The notes beneath the pieces were generated by a model that saw only the letters and a program-made list of their open reading frames with translations, was not told where the DNA came from and searched no databases. Below, piece after piece: positions 1-7,739 of a stretch of 64,000 nt of DNA (position 1 is the first letter of the stretch; each line of letters begins with the position of its first letter). This DNA comes from Bdellovibrio sp. NC01. Its GTDB lineage: Bacteria > Bdellovibrionota > Bdellovibrionia > Bdellovibrionales > Bdellovibrionaceae. The DNA lies in the NCBI RefSeq assembly GCF_006874625.1, contig NZ_CP030034.1:1922001-1986000 (forward strand), given 5' to 3'. Made by a program: the position numbers and the translations under genes.

Positions 1-560
1 TGGAGTTTCCCGATGCACCTCAAGGCTTTAAAGAGGAATTGGCTGCGGTTACGATTTCTGAAGCTGAACATCTGCGCATGTGCCTTGAGGGGATTGATGC
101 TTTAGGATTTAAATGGGGACAGTGGCCCGTGCATGCGGCTTTGTGGCGAGCCGTCGCTCCTGAAGACACTTTGTTAGATCGTATCTTGATCGTACATCGC
201 TATTTAGAAGGCAGTGGTCTAGATGCGGGTGATACATTGATTCGTCGCCTTGAAGGCACGTCGGGTAAAGAAACCATCCAAAAAATTGTAAAACAAATTA
301 ACTTTGAAGAGATCGGTCATGTTGATTTCGGTTCACGCTGGTATCGCGAGATCTGCAAAACTTCAAAGATTGATCCGGCAGTTGATTTCCCAGAGCGCAT
401 GGATTCATTGCGCACCCGCCTGCCAAAAAGAGTTGAGCCCATCAATCGCGTTCTGCGCGGTAAAGCGGGCTTTACCGATGAAGAGATTCAATATTACGAA
501 AACCTGCGATTGGATTTCTTAGCACCCGCAGGTCGTATGGGAAACTCGGTTAAAACTTAA
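1..560 (+). CDS. DUF455 family ferritin-like protein (5' partial)
   Basis: The reading frame is open from base 3, so the real start lies upstream of the window. The visible part matches the DUF455 family, a ferritin-like helical bundle. It shows an early E-x2-H (EAEHLRM), the segment HRYLEGSGLDAGD, and FEEIGHVDFGSRWY, whose E-E-x-x-H would be metal ligands in a di-iron bundle. Some relatives are annotated as tRNA-modifying MiaE-like hydroxylases, but that function is not shown here. The C-terminus is complete. The gene converges on the next one with 10 bases between stops. A TTG at 39 is in frame but is just an internal Leu codon. Confidence in the family is good; the substrate is unknown. 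Confidence 0.8.
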   Translation, partial: EFPDAPQGFKEELAAVTISEAEHLRMCLEGIDALGFKWGQWPVHAALWRAVAPEDTLLDRILIVHRYLEGSGLDAGDTLIRRLEGTSGKETIQKIVKQINFEEIGHVDFGSRWYREICKTSKIDPAVDFPERMDSLRTRLPKRVEPINRVLRGKAGFTDEEIQYYENLRLDFLAPAGRMGNSVKT

Positions 561-570
561 TTCGCAATTA

Positions 571-2301
571 TTATCTGTGGCCGCAGTTCCAAACTTGTTT
601 CATTTGATTGCCACGAATACCCATCGAGTTCGCAAGCGCATAACATTCAGGGCGTTGCTCTAGCATACGCTGTTTGGTTTTACTCCAACAATACCAGCGC
701 ATGTCGTCTGAATTTTCTGGATCGGGATTCAGTGATGCGAAATGATCGCACACATCCACCGTCAATTCGGCATTGTTATCAGTTAAGCAACCCCAGTTTG
801 TGCCCAACGACTGTCCGCCTTCATTTTCACTTTGCAAAATACAACGCGATAAGGCCGTGCCGCCCAAGATGGCATTGCGTGACGGATACAATAATTTACG
901 TGCGCTTAAATAAATGCGCATTTTTAAATCAGGATCATTAGAGCCGAGTGCTGCTGAAACCCACGAAAGATCGTCTTGAGTCCAGTGCGGTTTTAAAATC
1001 TGCAACGCCAACGTGCGCTCAAACGGAGCATTTGGGTAATAGATTTTCTCAAACAAGAACCACTTCGTCTCTTTGGCTAAAGTTGGATAACAACCCAACG
1101 TCAACATGAAGTACGGCGAAATTTTCGAAAGCGACTCAATGCTTTTTGCATCCAGATTTTGAAGTTCCGGTTCTTGTTTTAAGATGCCGCAGATCTGGCT
1201 GACTTTAGAGTAATTCAAATCTTGTGCATAAGCTTGTTTTAAAAGCTGTGCGACCTTGAACAATTTCGTTTCTGAATCCATTAAACCAACAGCGCGTGAT
1301 ACCTGCAAAACTTCGTGTTGAATCGTGATCAGGTTTTTGTTGTTTGCAGAAATCTTCGCCAGAGTTTGCGTCAGACTTTGACGAAGAGTCGTCGCGCTAT
1401 TGTTCATGGATTGTAGTAATCCGTCCTTCAAGCCTTGTACGTTATTGGCGATAGAATCAAAGAACGTAACGACTTTGTTTTCTTGAACCACTCGTTGTAA
1501 AGCCGCTGACTTCGTATCGATACTGTCACTGCGAAGAGCGCAGAATAGACCACGCGAATCCGCGTCTAAAACTTTAGAGGGAACTGTTTCACGGAAGTTC
1601 GTATCAGCGAACGCGCTTTGTAACATAGTATTTGGAGCCGTCGTTAATTGATCCAAGTGTGCGCTGTAAGAAGAAACCTTGTTTAAGTAACTGCGCAAAC
1701 GGGGAGCCGCCGAAGCGCCAAGAGGACCCGTGCTGGCAAAACCGTAAAGTTTGCTTGAGTTATTAAAGATCGCTGCAAAACGTTTTTCTAAGCTGAAGCC
1801 TTGTTGGCTATAGCGAGAGGCCGCAACTTGTTCAGCAAAATCTAAAGGAATACCGTCTTCGATAAGAACGTTTAGATATTGTTCAACGGTGCGGTGATCC
1901 TTGGTTTGTGTGGCAAGGGTGTTACAACCCATCAAAAAAACTTCTTTAGGATTTTTCAAAATTCCCGGGCACGAATTGTTGCAACTTGCTTGCTCCATTT
2001 CGGCAATTCCGATGGTTGTCGATGTGCCTTCGCCAAAGAACAATCCTCCAAAGTGTCCCGAGATCAAAAGAACATCGCACTGAATGCCGCTGTCGCAAGA
2101 TTTTTTAAACCACAATGGGTCTTTCGAATCTGGAACCAGTTCGACGAAATCGAAGCCTTTACCGGCAAGATTTTTGCGGAAGGTTTCAATTTCATCTGAT
2201 GAATTCAAAGTCATGCTACAGAAAGTTTTTGCATGAGCGACGCCTCCGGCAAATGCCGAAAGAACGATAGCAGCTTTAAGCCAAAGTTTAAAAACGCTCA
2301 T
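571..2301 (-). CDS. Secreted caspase/CHAT-like protein
   Basis: A 576-residue protein with a cleavable signal peptide (cleavage predicted after AHA, residue 24), so it is exported. Residues 75-130 look like the core of a caspase-fold (CHAT/C11/clostripain-like) peptidase. A hydrophobic strand ends in SGHFGG (H83), and a second strand ends in FLMGCNTLA (C126), giving the expected His-Cys pair. A later segment, YGFASTGPLGASAAP, also resembles this group. The C-terminal 370 residues are helical with scattered cysteines and I do not recognise them. The start has a good ribosome site (GGAGTTTTTC). It lies 27 bases after a small secreted protein gene on the same strand. Peptidase activity is inference from two motifs. 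Confidence 0.8.
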   Translation of the reverse strand: MSVFKLWLKAAIVLSAFAGGVAHAKTFCSMTLNSSDEIETFRKNLAGKGFDFVELVPDSKDPLWFKKSCDSGIQCDVLLISGHFGGLFFGEGTSTTIGIAEMEQASCNNSCPGILKNPKEVFLMGCNTLATQTKDHRTVEQYLNVLIEDGIPLDFAEQVAASRYSQQGFSLEKRFAAIFNNSSKLYGFASTGPLGASAAPRLRSYLNKVSSYSAHLDQLTTAPNTMLQSAFADTNFRETVPSKVLDADSRGLFCALRSDSIDTKSAALQRVVQENKVVTFFDSIANNVQGLKDGLLQSMNNSATTLRQSLTQTLAKISANNKNLITIQHEVLQVSRAVGLMDSETKLFKVAQLLKQAYAQDLNYSKVSQICGILKQEPELQNLDAKSIESLSKISPYFMLTLGCYPTLAKETKWFLFEKIYYPNAPFERTLALQILKPHWTQDDLSWVSAALGSNDPDLKMRIYLSARKLLYPSRNAILGGTALSRCILQSENEGGQSLGTNWGCLTDNNAELTVDVCDHFASLNPDPENSDDMRWYCWSKTKQRMLEQRPECYALANSMGIRGNQMKQVWNCGHR

Positions 2302-2328
2302 GAAAAACTCCTGCAGCTAGAATTCGAA

Positions 2329-2607
2329 TTACTTATTAGTGATTGAACAGTCGTATTGTGGTGGTGTGCCGCCGAACCATAGGCGTTTACACTCAATACG
2401 GCTGCTGCTGTCTTCACGAGTTACTTTCGTGATTGTATAAACCGACGTATCGACTTTGATGGAAGAGTCTGAGCTGGCTTTTTCAATAAGGCTTTCAGTG
2501 ATAAGTGCCGCATTAGTTTGGGAGATACCCCAAAGGCTTACTTCCGCAGCTTGCGCGACATTAAAAGACACCATTGCCGCCGCTAGAACGTACATGAACT
2601 TTCTCAT
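2329..2607 (-). CDS. Small secreted protein, unknown
   Basis: A 92-residue protein with a clear signal peptide (cleavage near AQA-AEV, residue 20). The mature part is about 72 residues with two cysteines (ECKRLWFG and QYDCSI) that could form a disulfide. No family is recognised. It is the first gene of a likely two-gene transcript with the caspase-like protein downstream, which would place both in the periplasm or outside the cell. The start is preceded by AGGAGATTTTTT. Confidence 0.7.
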   Translation of the reverse strand: MRKFMYVLAAAMVSFNVAQAAEVSLWGISQTNAALITESLIEKASSDSSIKVDTSVYTITKVTREDSSSRIECKRLWFGGTPPQYDCSITNK

Positions 2608-2754
2608 AAAAAATCTCCTGATTTTGAATCCGCAGGAGGTGAAGCAAAGCTTGGACCCAAAAAGACTGGGTTCAGTGTTAAGTTATTTTGATTTCAGAAT
2701 ATTTAGGATCACATAACGACGGAAAGCGCAGGCAGCGATCAAAACTTAAACAAA

Positions 2755-3258
2755 CTAAGGGGGAGTCGGTCGGACGCGTGGAGTGCACGCTGAAGTCAAA
2801 AGGGCCGCCTCATACCACGTACGAGGATGACGAAGGGAGCCCTTAAGATACCAATAGATCTTCCACTTTTCAGCGTTCTTGAGTTGGCAGAAGCCCGTAT
2901 CGACGTAACAAGAAACGTGGCTATCTAAAGCTTCTTTTTCGATCTTATCACAAGCAAGATTGTTTACGACTTCGCCAACACGAACCTGCAAACACTCGCG
3001 TACATCGGTCAGCCAACGTTGTGAATCGGGAGTGAATAAGGCTTGGTCTTTCAGAAACTTCACACAGTAAGGGTAACCGAAATTTTGCCAGTAGCCCTTA
3101 GGGCCACAGTGTTGGCGTTCTTCCTGACAGCGATAGAATTCGCACGAGTTCGCGCTGGGCGTGCATTGATAGAATTCGCACGAGTTCGCGCTGGGCGTGC
3201 ATTCAGCCTGACTTACGAAGGGAAGGAGTAATGTGAAAAGAAGAGTTGCACAACGCAT
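2755..3258 (-). CDS. Cysteine-rich secreted protein with a duplicated 12-residue unit
   Basis: A 167-residue protein with a signal peptide (cleavage after SQA, residue 18). The mature N-terminus carries two copies of CTPSANSCEFY, encoded by a perfect 36-bp tandem duplication. About fourteen cysteines are spread along the chain, so it is probably a disulfide-rich periplasmic or extracellular protein. No known domain is recognised. The neighbouring minus-strand genes also encode exported proteins of unknown function. Confidence 0.65.
   Translation of the reverse strand: MRCATLLFTLLLPFVSQAECTPSANSCEFYQCTPSANSCEFYRCQEERQHCGPKGYWQNFGYPYCVKFLKDQALFTPDSQRWLTDVRECLQVRVGEVVNNLACDKIEKEALDSHVSCYVDTGFCQLKNAEKWKIYWYLKGSLRHPRTWYEAALLTSACTPRVRPTPP
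3132..3203. repeat. Perfect 36-bp tandem duplication
   Basis: Two identical 36-base units lie head to tail at 3132-3167 and 3168-3203. They are in frame inside the cysteine-rich secreted protein and encode the repeated CTPSANSCEFY block. The identity is exact at the DNA level, which suggests a recent or unstable duplication. Because 36 is divisible by three, copy number could change without breaking the frame. Confidence 0.95.
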
Positions 3259-3474
3259 GGGATGGTCATGCCCAATTTTTGGGGCAGCATCAAGCTGTGA
3301 TGTTTAATTGAAAGCGAAATAAGAACGAACATCCGCAAGTTCACTTCCTGAGAACAAAAGACGAAGTGTTAATCATCTCAGGTATTTTCACAAACCTCCC
3401 CGGTGGATTTTAGATTTTCAGAGCGAAATTTTAATTTGCTGGTAAAAACGTTTCATATTTCGAAAGGACATAAC

Positions 3475-3918
3475 ATGCGTTCGATCATCACATTTCTAGT
3501 TTCGGCTTTTATGTTTTTAACAAGCACGCAGGCTCTGGCGCGTATGCAGGCGTTGAGTGAAAGCGAAATGTCTTCAGTCTATGCACAGACGGATCTTGCA
3601 GCAGGATTGATTAGTTTATTACAAAACAAAGCGGCAACAGGCCAAGCCATCACTGGCGAAGAACTTTTTTCGAGCTTACAGATTTTAAGCAAATCTTTCG
3701 GGGTAAGTTTCGAAGATATTTCCATCATGGGGGAAAGAAACGGCTCTTTGTCAGTGATGGTATCTCAAAACGGAGAGGTCATTGGGGTATCGCAATTGCC
3801 ATCACACTTCGATCGCATCGTGATTGGTGCCGTCCGTGTTGGTAGTGGTGCTTCTATGGGGTCATTGTCGATTGAAAACGTGAATATCAGCGGGCAATTA
3901 AAAGTAAGTGTGCACTAA
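3475..3918 (+). CDS. Secreted DUF6160-like protein
   Basis: A 147-residue exported protein. I choose the ATG at 3475 because it has a ribosome site (AAAGGA) and begins a signal peptide ending around TQALA; the longer frame from 3403 lacks both. After cleavage the sequence MQALSESEMSSVYAQTDLA resembles the N-terminus of DUF6160 proteins, where a short 'L..l.d.eL..v.GQ' motif follows the signal peptide. The rest is predicted beta-rich with no catalytic motif. Some DUF6160-type proteins are linked to surface filaments, but nothing here proves such a role. It has its own terminator and no partner gene on this strand. Confidence 0.65.
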   Translation: MRSIITFLVSAFMFLTSTQALARMQALSESEMSSVYAQTDLAAGLISLLQNKAATGQAITGEELFSSLQILSKSFGVSFEDISIMGERNGSLSVMVSQNGEVIGVSQLPSHFDRIVIGAVRVGSGASMGSLSIENVNISGQLKVSVH

Positions 3919-3924
3919 TAAAAA

Positions 3925-3953
3925 AAAGCCGCCTAGTAGTGCGGCGGCTTTTC
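3925..3953. terminator. Bidirectional terminator between convergent genes
   Basis: Stem AAAGCCGCC / GGCGGCTTT with a 9-base loop. A-rich flank on the left and T-rich flank on the right let it serve both the plus-strand secreted protein gene and the minus-strand slyX operon. The last codons and stop of slyX lie inside the hairpin. Confidence 0.8.
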
Positions 3954-4136
3954 ATTGTGCGGGCCAATTTGTGGTCCGTCTTCGTTGGAACTCATTTTCT
4001 TGACCAGATCTTTGATCGTTTTTTCAAGCAGATCCATGCGAGTTTGTTGTTGATAGATAACCGTGTTGAGCTCTTCAAGAAGTAAATCTTGATGAGTGAT
4101 TTTGATTTCTAAGTCAGTCAAACGTTGATCGCTCAT
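3933..4136 (-). CDS. slyX: SlyX family protein
   Basis: A 67-residue, highly charged helical protein with the SlyX layout: an N-terminal coiled coil (LTDLEIKITHQDLLLEELN, then QQTRMDLLEKTIKDL) and a proline-rich tail ending PPHY, which is the family's typical C-terminus. The biochemical role of SlyX is not established. It is the last gene of a four-gene minus-strand operon, starting 8 bases after the pseudouridine synthase stop. Confidence 0.88.
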   Translation of the reverse strand: MSDQRLTDLEIKITHQDLLLEELNTVIYQQQTRMDLLEKTIKDLVKKMSSNEDGPQIGPHNEKPPHY

Positions 4137-4144
4137 AATAAATC

Positions 4145-4879
4145 CTAATCCAGAGTTTCGTCGTCTTCAAGGAAGCGCCATTTGCCTTCAGGTAATTTAC
4201 CAAGACGAAGCTTTCCAACACGCACGCGTTTTAGGCCCGTTACTTTCAAACCCACAAGTTCGCACATGCGACGGATTTGACGTTTTTTACCTTCTTGCAG
4301 AATGAAGCGAAGTTGGTCTTCATTGATCCATTCAACTTTTGCAGGCTTCAATGCCTTGCCATCCAAAGACAAACCGTGATTGAGAAGCTTTAAGCCGTTG
4401 GGTGCAAGTTGGCCTTGCACGCGTACGATATATTCTTTTTCGATTTTAGAATCTTCACCGATGATTTTTTTAGCGATGCGACCATCTTGTGTGAACAACA
4501 ACAAACCTTGCGAGTCGATATCTAAACGACCGGCGACCGCGATTCCTTTAAGGTGATCAGGCGTCAGGCGTTGCTTCGATTCGCCAAACTGATTATCTGG
4601 CGTTAAAAGGCGAATAGCCGGCGTGTATTGAGGCTCCGGTTGTGCAGACACATAACCCACAGGCTTATTTAAAATAATCGTCGCCAGGCGTTTTTGTTGC
4701 TTTAAAGCTTGGGCTTCCAAAGTGATCTTAACGTTCGGATCCACTTTCGTACCCAATTGATCGATTTTTTCACCGTTCACTAGAACCAAGCCGCGAGCGA
4801 TATAGTCGTCAGCTTCACGACGTGAGCAAATGCCTCGCTCCGCCATCAATTTCGAAAGTCTTACTTTTTCTTCGCTCAT
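4145..4879 (-). CDS. RsuA/RluB/RluF-family rRNA pseudouridine synthase
   Basis: A 244-residue enzyme that isomerises a uridine in ribosomal RNA. The N-terminus is an S4 RNA-binding domain ([20 protein letters not shown]). The catalytic domain carries [17 protein letters not shown], with the conserved Asp in GRLD, followed by the family motifs KEYIV and [11 protein letters not shown]. The QIRRMCE form is closest to RluF, which modifies 23S rRNA, but RluB or RsuA specificity cannot be excluded. I place the start at 4879, where the ATG overlaps the stop of the upstream gene as ATGA; the longer frame adds only six residues. The overlap suggests translational coupling. Confidence 0.9.
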   Translation of the reverse strand: MSEEKVRLSKLMAERGICSRREADDYIARGLVLVNGEKIDQLGTKVDPNVKITLEAQALKQQKRLATIILNKPVGYVSAQPEPQYTPAIRLLTPDNQFGESKQRLTPDHLKGIAVAGRLDIDSQGLLLFTQDGRIAKKIIGEDSKIEKEYIVRVQGQLAPNGLKLLNHGLSLDGKALKPAKVEWINEDQLRFILQEGKKRQIRRMCELVGLKVTGLKRVRVGKLRLGKLPEGKWRFLEDDETLD

Positions 4880-5265
4880 AAGCGGATCTCCGTCCACAGG
4901 TCCTTCATTTCATAAAGTCGAATATGATGAAGGTCTTTTTCCGAAAGAGTCTCTTTAAGCTTTTTAAGGAAATAAAGAGCGATATTCTCAGTCGTTGGGA
5001 TCGTCGTTTTAAACTCTGGAATCACAAAGTTCAAGTGCTCATGATCAAGTTTGTTACATAAGTTTTGCAGGAGTGCTTTATATTGCTCGCCCTTCACTTG
5101 AAGGTCCTCATCCGCTATGTGGAAGCCGACCTCTAGAGTGTAATTATGACCATGTCCATGCTCGGTAAAACATCTGCCAAAGTGCTTAAGGTTTTCCTCA
5201 TCACTCCATTGCGGCTGATAGTAAAGGTGAGCACTGCTGAAGTTTTGTTTAAGAGTCAGAATCAT
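4876..5265 (-). CDS. 6-pyruvoyltetrahydropterin synthase / QueD family
   Basis: A 129-residue enzyme of the PTPS/QueD fold, which converts dihydroneopterin triphosphate. The zinc ligands are visible as H13 (SSAH) and the HGH pair H36/H38. The catalytic cysteine is C32 in [11 protein letters not shown]. QueD makes carboxy-tetrahydropterin for queuosine; PTPS proper makes pyruvoyl-tetrahydropterin. The sequence alone does not decide between them. The start at 5265 overlaps the upstream SDR stop as ATGA, so the three genes are chained by overlaps. An SDR neighbour would suit a sepiapterin-reductase-like step, but this is inference. Confidence 0.88.
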   Translation of the reverse strand: MILTLKQNFSSAHLYYQPQWSDEENLKHFGRCFTEHGHGHNYTLEVGFHIADEDLQVKGEQYKALLQNLCNKLDHEHLNFVIPEFKTTIPTTENIALYFLKKLKETLSEKDLHHIRLYEMKDLWTEIRL

Positions 5266-5981
5266 AGCAGATTGATTCCGCCATCGACGGCAAGAATCGC
5301 CCCTGTGGTCCAACTGGATTGTTCAGAACCCAAGAAGTAAATTGCCTTTGCGATGTCATGCGGTTGGCCCACACGACCCAATGGCTGGAATGAGTTCATA
5401 TGCTCCATCGAACCACCGCCGTGAATAGGTGTTTCGACGATACCAGGGCATACGCAGTTCGCGCGAATTTTATGTGCGCCACCTTCGATGGCAAGACTTG
5501 AAGTCCAATTCACCATCGCCGCTTTCACGGCCGAGTAAGCCGATGTCGGTCCTTGAGGTCTTAGCCCTAATGTTGAAGAAACATTGACGATAGAGCCGCC
5601 ACCGTTTTCTTTAAAATAAGGGAAAAAGGCGCGTGTGATACGTACGGGGCCCAATAAGTTGACGTTGAATTCTTTCAACCAAATATCGTCAGTGCCTTCT
5701 TCAGTCGTGTGGCGATCAAAGATGCCAGCGTTGTTCACGATCACTTCGATTTTATGAATTTTAGTTGTCAGCATTTCGTTCAAGCGTTTGTCGACAGCTT
5801 TCGTATCTGTGATATCGCAAGACATGATTGAGGCACCACTACGGCATTGGATCGCAACTTCAGCAAGACGTTCTTTATCACGTCCCATCAGGTAAACGAA
5901 GTAACCGTTTTTTGCGAACTCAATGGCTGTTGCGGCACCGATACCGCTGCTAGCTCCTGTGATTAATGCTGCTTTTTTCAT
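5262..5981 (-). CDS. SDR family NAD(P)-dependent oxidoreductase
   Basis: A 239-residue classical short-chain dehydrogenase/reductase. It has the cofactor motif TGASSGIG near the N-terminus, NNAG in the middle, the serine in NVSSTLG, and the catalytic Y-x3-K as YSAVK. The C-terminal VDGG is also typical. The ATG at 5981 is chosen because GGGAG lies 5 bases upstream; the 5993 start would read through that site. It is the first gene of the overlapping operon with PTPS/QueD, the pseudouridine synthase and SlyX. The substrate is unknown; a pterin is a possibility raised only by its neighbour. Confidence 0.88.
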   Translation of the reverse strand: MKKAALITGASSGIGAATAIEFAKNGYFVYLMGRDKERLAEVAIQCRSGASIMSCDITDTKAVDKRLNEMLTTKIHKIEVIVNNAGIFDRHTTEEGTDDIWLKEFNVNLLGPVRITRAFFPYFKENGGGSIVNVSSTLGLRPQGPTSAYSAVKAAMVNWTSSLAIEGGAHKIRANCVCPGIVETPIHGGGSMEHMNSFQPLGRVGQPHDIAKAIYFLGSEQSSWTTGAILAVDGGINLL

Positions 5982-6045
5982 CGTGACTCCCACATTTGAC
6001 CTGGACCGGACTCATGTTAGCAGAGGCGGGGGCCGATAGGAAGCT

Positions 6046-6132
6046 ATGGCATTGCGCGAAGCTTTCTCTGTAGGAATAAAATATTTCATCTTTGGCCTGG
6101 CTATCTTCGTAGCTTTCTACGGCCATCTTTAA
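6046..6132 (+). CDS. Possible 28-residue membrane micropeptide
   Basis: A short frame (MALREAFSVG then a hydrophobic stretch YFIFGLAIFVAFYG) preceded by AGGAAG at a normal distance. The composition fits a single membrane helix with a charged N-terminus. There is no recognised family and no clear terminator on this strand. It sits between the divergent SDR operon and a convergent zinc-type small gene. It could be a chance frame. Confidence 0.35.
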   Translation: MALREAFSVGIKYFIFGLAIFVAFYGHL

Positions 6133-6137
6133 AAATA

Positions 6138-6165
6138 AAAAAGCCAGGTGGGAAAACCTGGCTTT
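6138..6165 (-). terminator. Terminator of the small Cys-cluster gene
   Basis: Stem AAAGCCAGGT / ACCTGGCTTT with a 6-base loop. On the minus strand it is followed by a T-rich run, so it ends the transcript of the 73-residue gene just upstream of it on that strand. Confidence 0.85.
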
Positions 6166-6195
6166 AAACGGTAGAAATCTAAATAGGAACGAAAA

Positions 6196-6417
6196 CTAAG
6201 CGGCTTTTTTCGCTGCCACGTAGTAGTAATACTTTTTATCGAAATCTGGCGCCTTCATGCCTTCTTTAGTGATAAGACCGGCTTTGAACCAATCGAAGTG
6301 CTCAGCGCAGAAGCCGGCTCTTTCAGATTTCTTTTTGCAGCCTTCACCGCAGCATTTTGACGACTCAAGAGAAATGACGTTATTTGGAATTTGCTTTTCA
6401 AACTTTTTGTCAGCCAC
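6196..6417 (-). CDS. Small protein with a Cys/His cluster
   Basis: A 73-residue cytoplasmic-looking protein. Residues 22-39 hold CCGEGCKKKSERAGFCAEH, a closely spaced set of four cysteines and a histidine suited to binding zinc. A lysine- and tyrosine-rich tail (KKYYYYVAAKKAA) follows, suggesting nucleic-acid contact, but that is only a guess from charge. No named family is recognised. It is a single gene with its own terminator. Confidence 0.7.
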   Translation of the reverse strand: MADKKFEKQIPNNVISLESSKCCGEGCKKKSERAGFCAEHFDWFKAGLITKEGMKAPDFDKKYYYYVAAKKAA

Positions 6418-6529
6418 AGGACCCCCAGTTGACTAATCTTAAGCTGGTTAATCGTCTTAAGACATAGAGCTTATCGGCGACGCATTTTAGGACTTTAGTA
6501 GACACTAAATTATTTCGGTTTAACGTTTT

Positions 6530-6542
6530 TCTCACTCTGAGA
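6530..6542. repeat. 13-base palindromic element, copy 1
   Basis: TCTCACTCTGAGA, arms TCTCA/TGAGA around CTC. The identical 13-mer recurs at 59379-59391 and 59439-59451. This copy lies 30 bases before the start of the secreted IucA/IucC-like gene, a position suited to an operator. Confidence 0.8.
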
Positions 6543-6572
6543 CACGGTCATAGATTTGCAATCTCTCGAGGT

Positions 6573-7739
6573 ATGAAGTGGATCTTGTTACTCATTCCTT
6601 TTTTCTTTCTTTCTCAAGCATTTGCAGAGCTTAGTCGCTGGCAAAAATGGGAACTTGAGCGCAATGATTTACAGTTGAACCCGGTGGTTTACCATCAACT
6701 TCCATCTGCTGCAGAATTGCAGTCGTATCAAACTGAGACGCTTTTTGTTTTGGAAATTGCGCCCGAAAAAATTGGAATTCTTTCGTCGCAGACGATTGAT
6801 CCGCAATTGTTAGCAAAGATGCAAACCCCCGAAGGTCGCTTTAAATTCTACATTCACCCCAAAGCCTTGGAGTTATTTAAAGAACTGATTCCCCAAGGAA
6901 AGCTCACCCAAGTTCAAGCGCGCGCGACAACGTCCCCGCGAACTTTCTTCGTTGGCGATTTGATGGTCAAGGTGTCGCTGCCGCAAAAAATCAATGGCGC
7001 GATTCGCACCGTGTATCCGTTGCAAATGTCCAGAGCGCTCGCCATTAGCGATGAGCTTGCGAAAATTTCGGGATTTCATTATTTGAAAGAATCATTGGGT
7101 GTCTACGATGGAACGCCAGAAAGCCCCTTTGGTTTTATCGTTCGTGAAATCCCCAAAGAAATTATTAACGGCGAAAAAACTCTTGTGCCGTTGTTATCGT
7201 ATTTAGCAAAGCATCCTGAAGGCTCGCTATTAGAAAAGGAAGCCAAATCCAGCGGCGAGAGTATTGAATCCATCGTGCAAGAAAAACTCATCCCATCATT
7301 AGTGGAAACTTTCAAACAAGCCGCCGCAAGTGGAATTGTATTAGAGCTGCATCAGCAAAATACTTTATTAGAAATGGATAAAGAGGGCCGATTCACAGGG
7401 AAAGTTTATTACCGAGATCTTGATGGCGCACGGATCGATTTTGAACTGCGCAAAAAATTAGGATTTAATGATGATAAGCTTTTGCAAATGAAAGACGCGG
7501 CGTGGATCTTTGATCTTGAGACGATGCAGAAGATGCAACACTCTGTAATCGTGCCATTGGCGCGTCCTAAAGCGTGGTCGCCGGTTGTTGAAAAGGCATT
7601 TAGAACTTACCTGCTAGGGTCATCGATTGATTTGATTAAACAGAAATTACAGAGCTTAAAAATTAAAGTCGACGTGGATAAAACCGTAAATCAAAACTTG
7701 ATGCGCGTAAACGCACCAAGCTGTCATAGTATCTTTTAG
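6573..7739 (+). CDS. Exported IucA/IucC-like protein
   Basis: A 388-residue protein with a signal peptide ending SQAFA (residue 18). The region from about 195 to 290 resembles the C-terminal half of IucA/IucC siderophore synthetases and related proteins. It has FIVREIPKEI, then GIVLELHQQNTLLEMD (H260), and YYRDLDGARID (R281), matching the family's 'E.HqQN' and 'RD..G' signatures for ATP-dependent ligation. Such enzymes are cytoplasmic, so a signal peptide is unexpected. It may be a repurposed binding or non-catalytic protein. The stop codon overlaps the convergent stop of the cNMP-EAL gene. Confidence 0.6.
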   Translation: MKWILLLIPFFFLSQAFAELSRWQKWELERNDLQLNPVVYHQLPSAAELQSYQTETLFVLEIAPEKIGILSSQTIDPQLLAKMQTPEGRFKFYIHPKALELFKELIPQGKLTQVQARATTSPRTFFVGDLMVKVSLPQKINGAIRTVYPLQMSRALAISDELAKISGFHYLKESLGVYDGTPESPFGFIVREIPKEIINGEKTLVPLLSYLAKHPEGSLLEKEAKSSGESIESIVQEKLIPSLVETFKQAAASGIVLELHQQNTLLEMDKEGRFTGKVYYRDLDGARIDFELRKKLGFNDDKLLQMKDAAWIFDLETMQKMQHSVIVPLARPKAWSPVVEKAFRTYLLGSSIDLIKQKLQSLKIKVDVDKTVNQNLMRVNAPSCHSIF

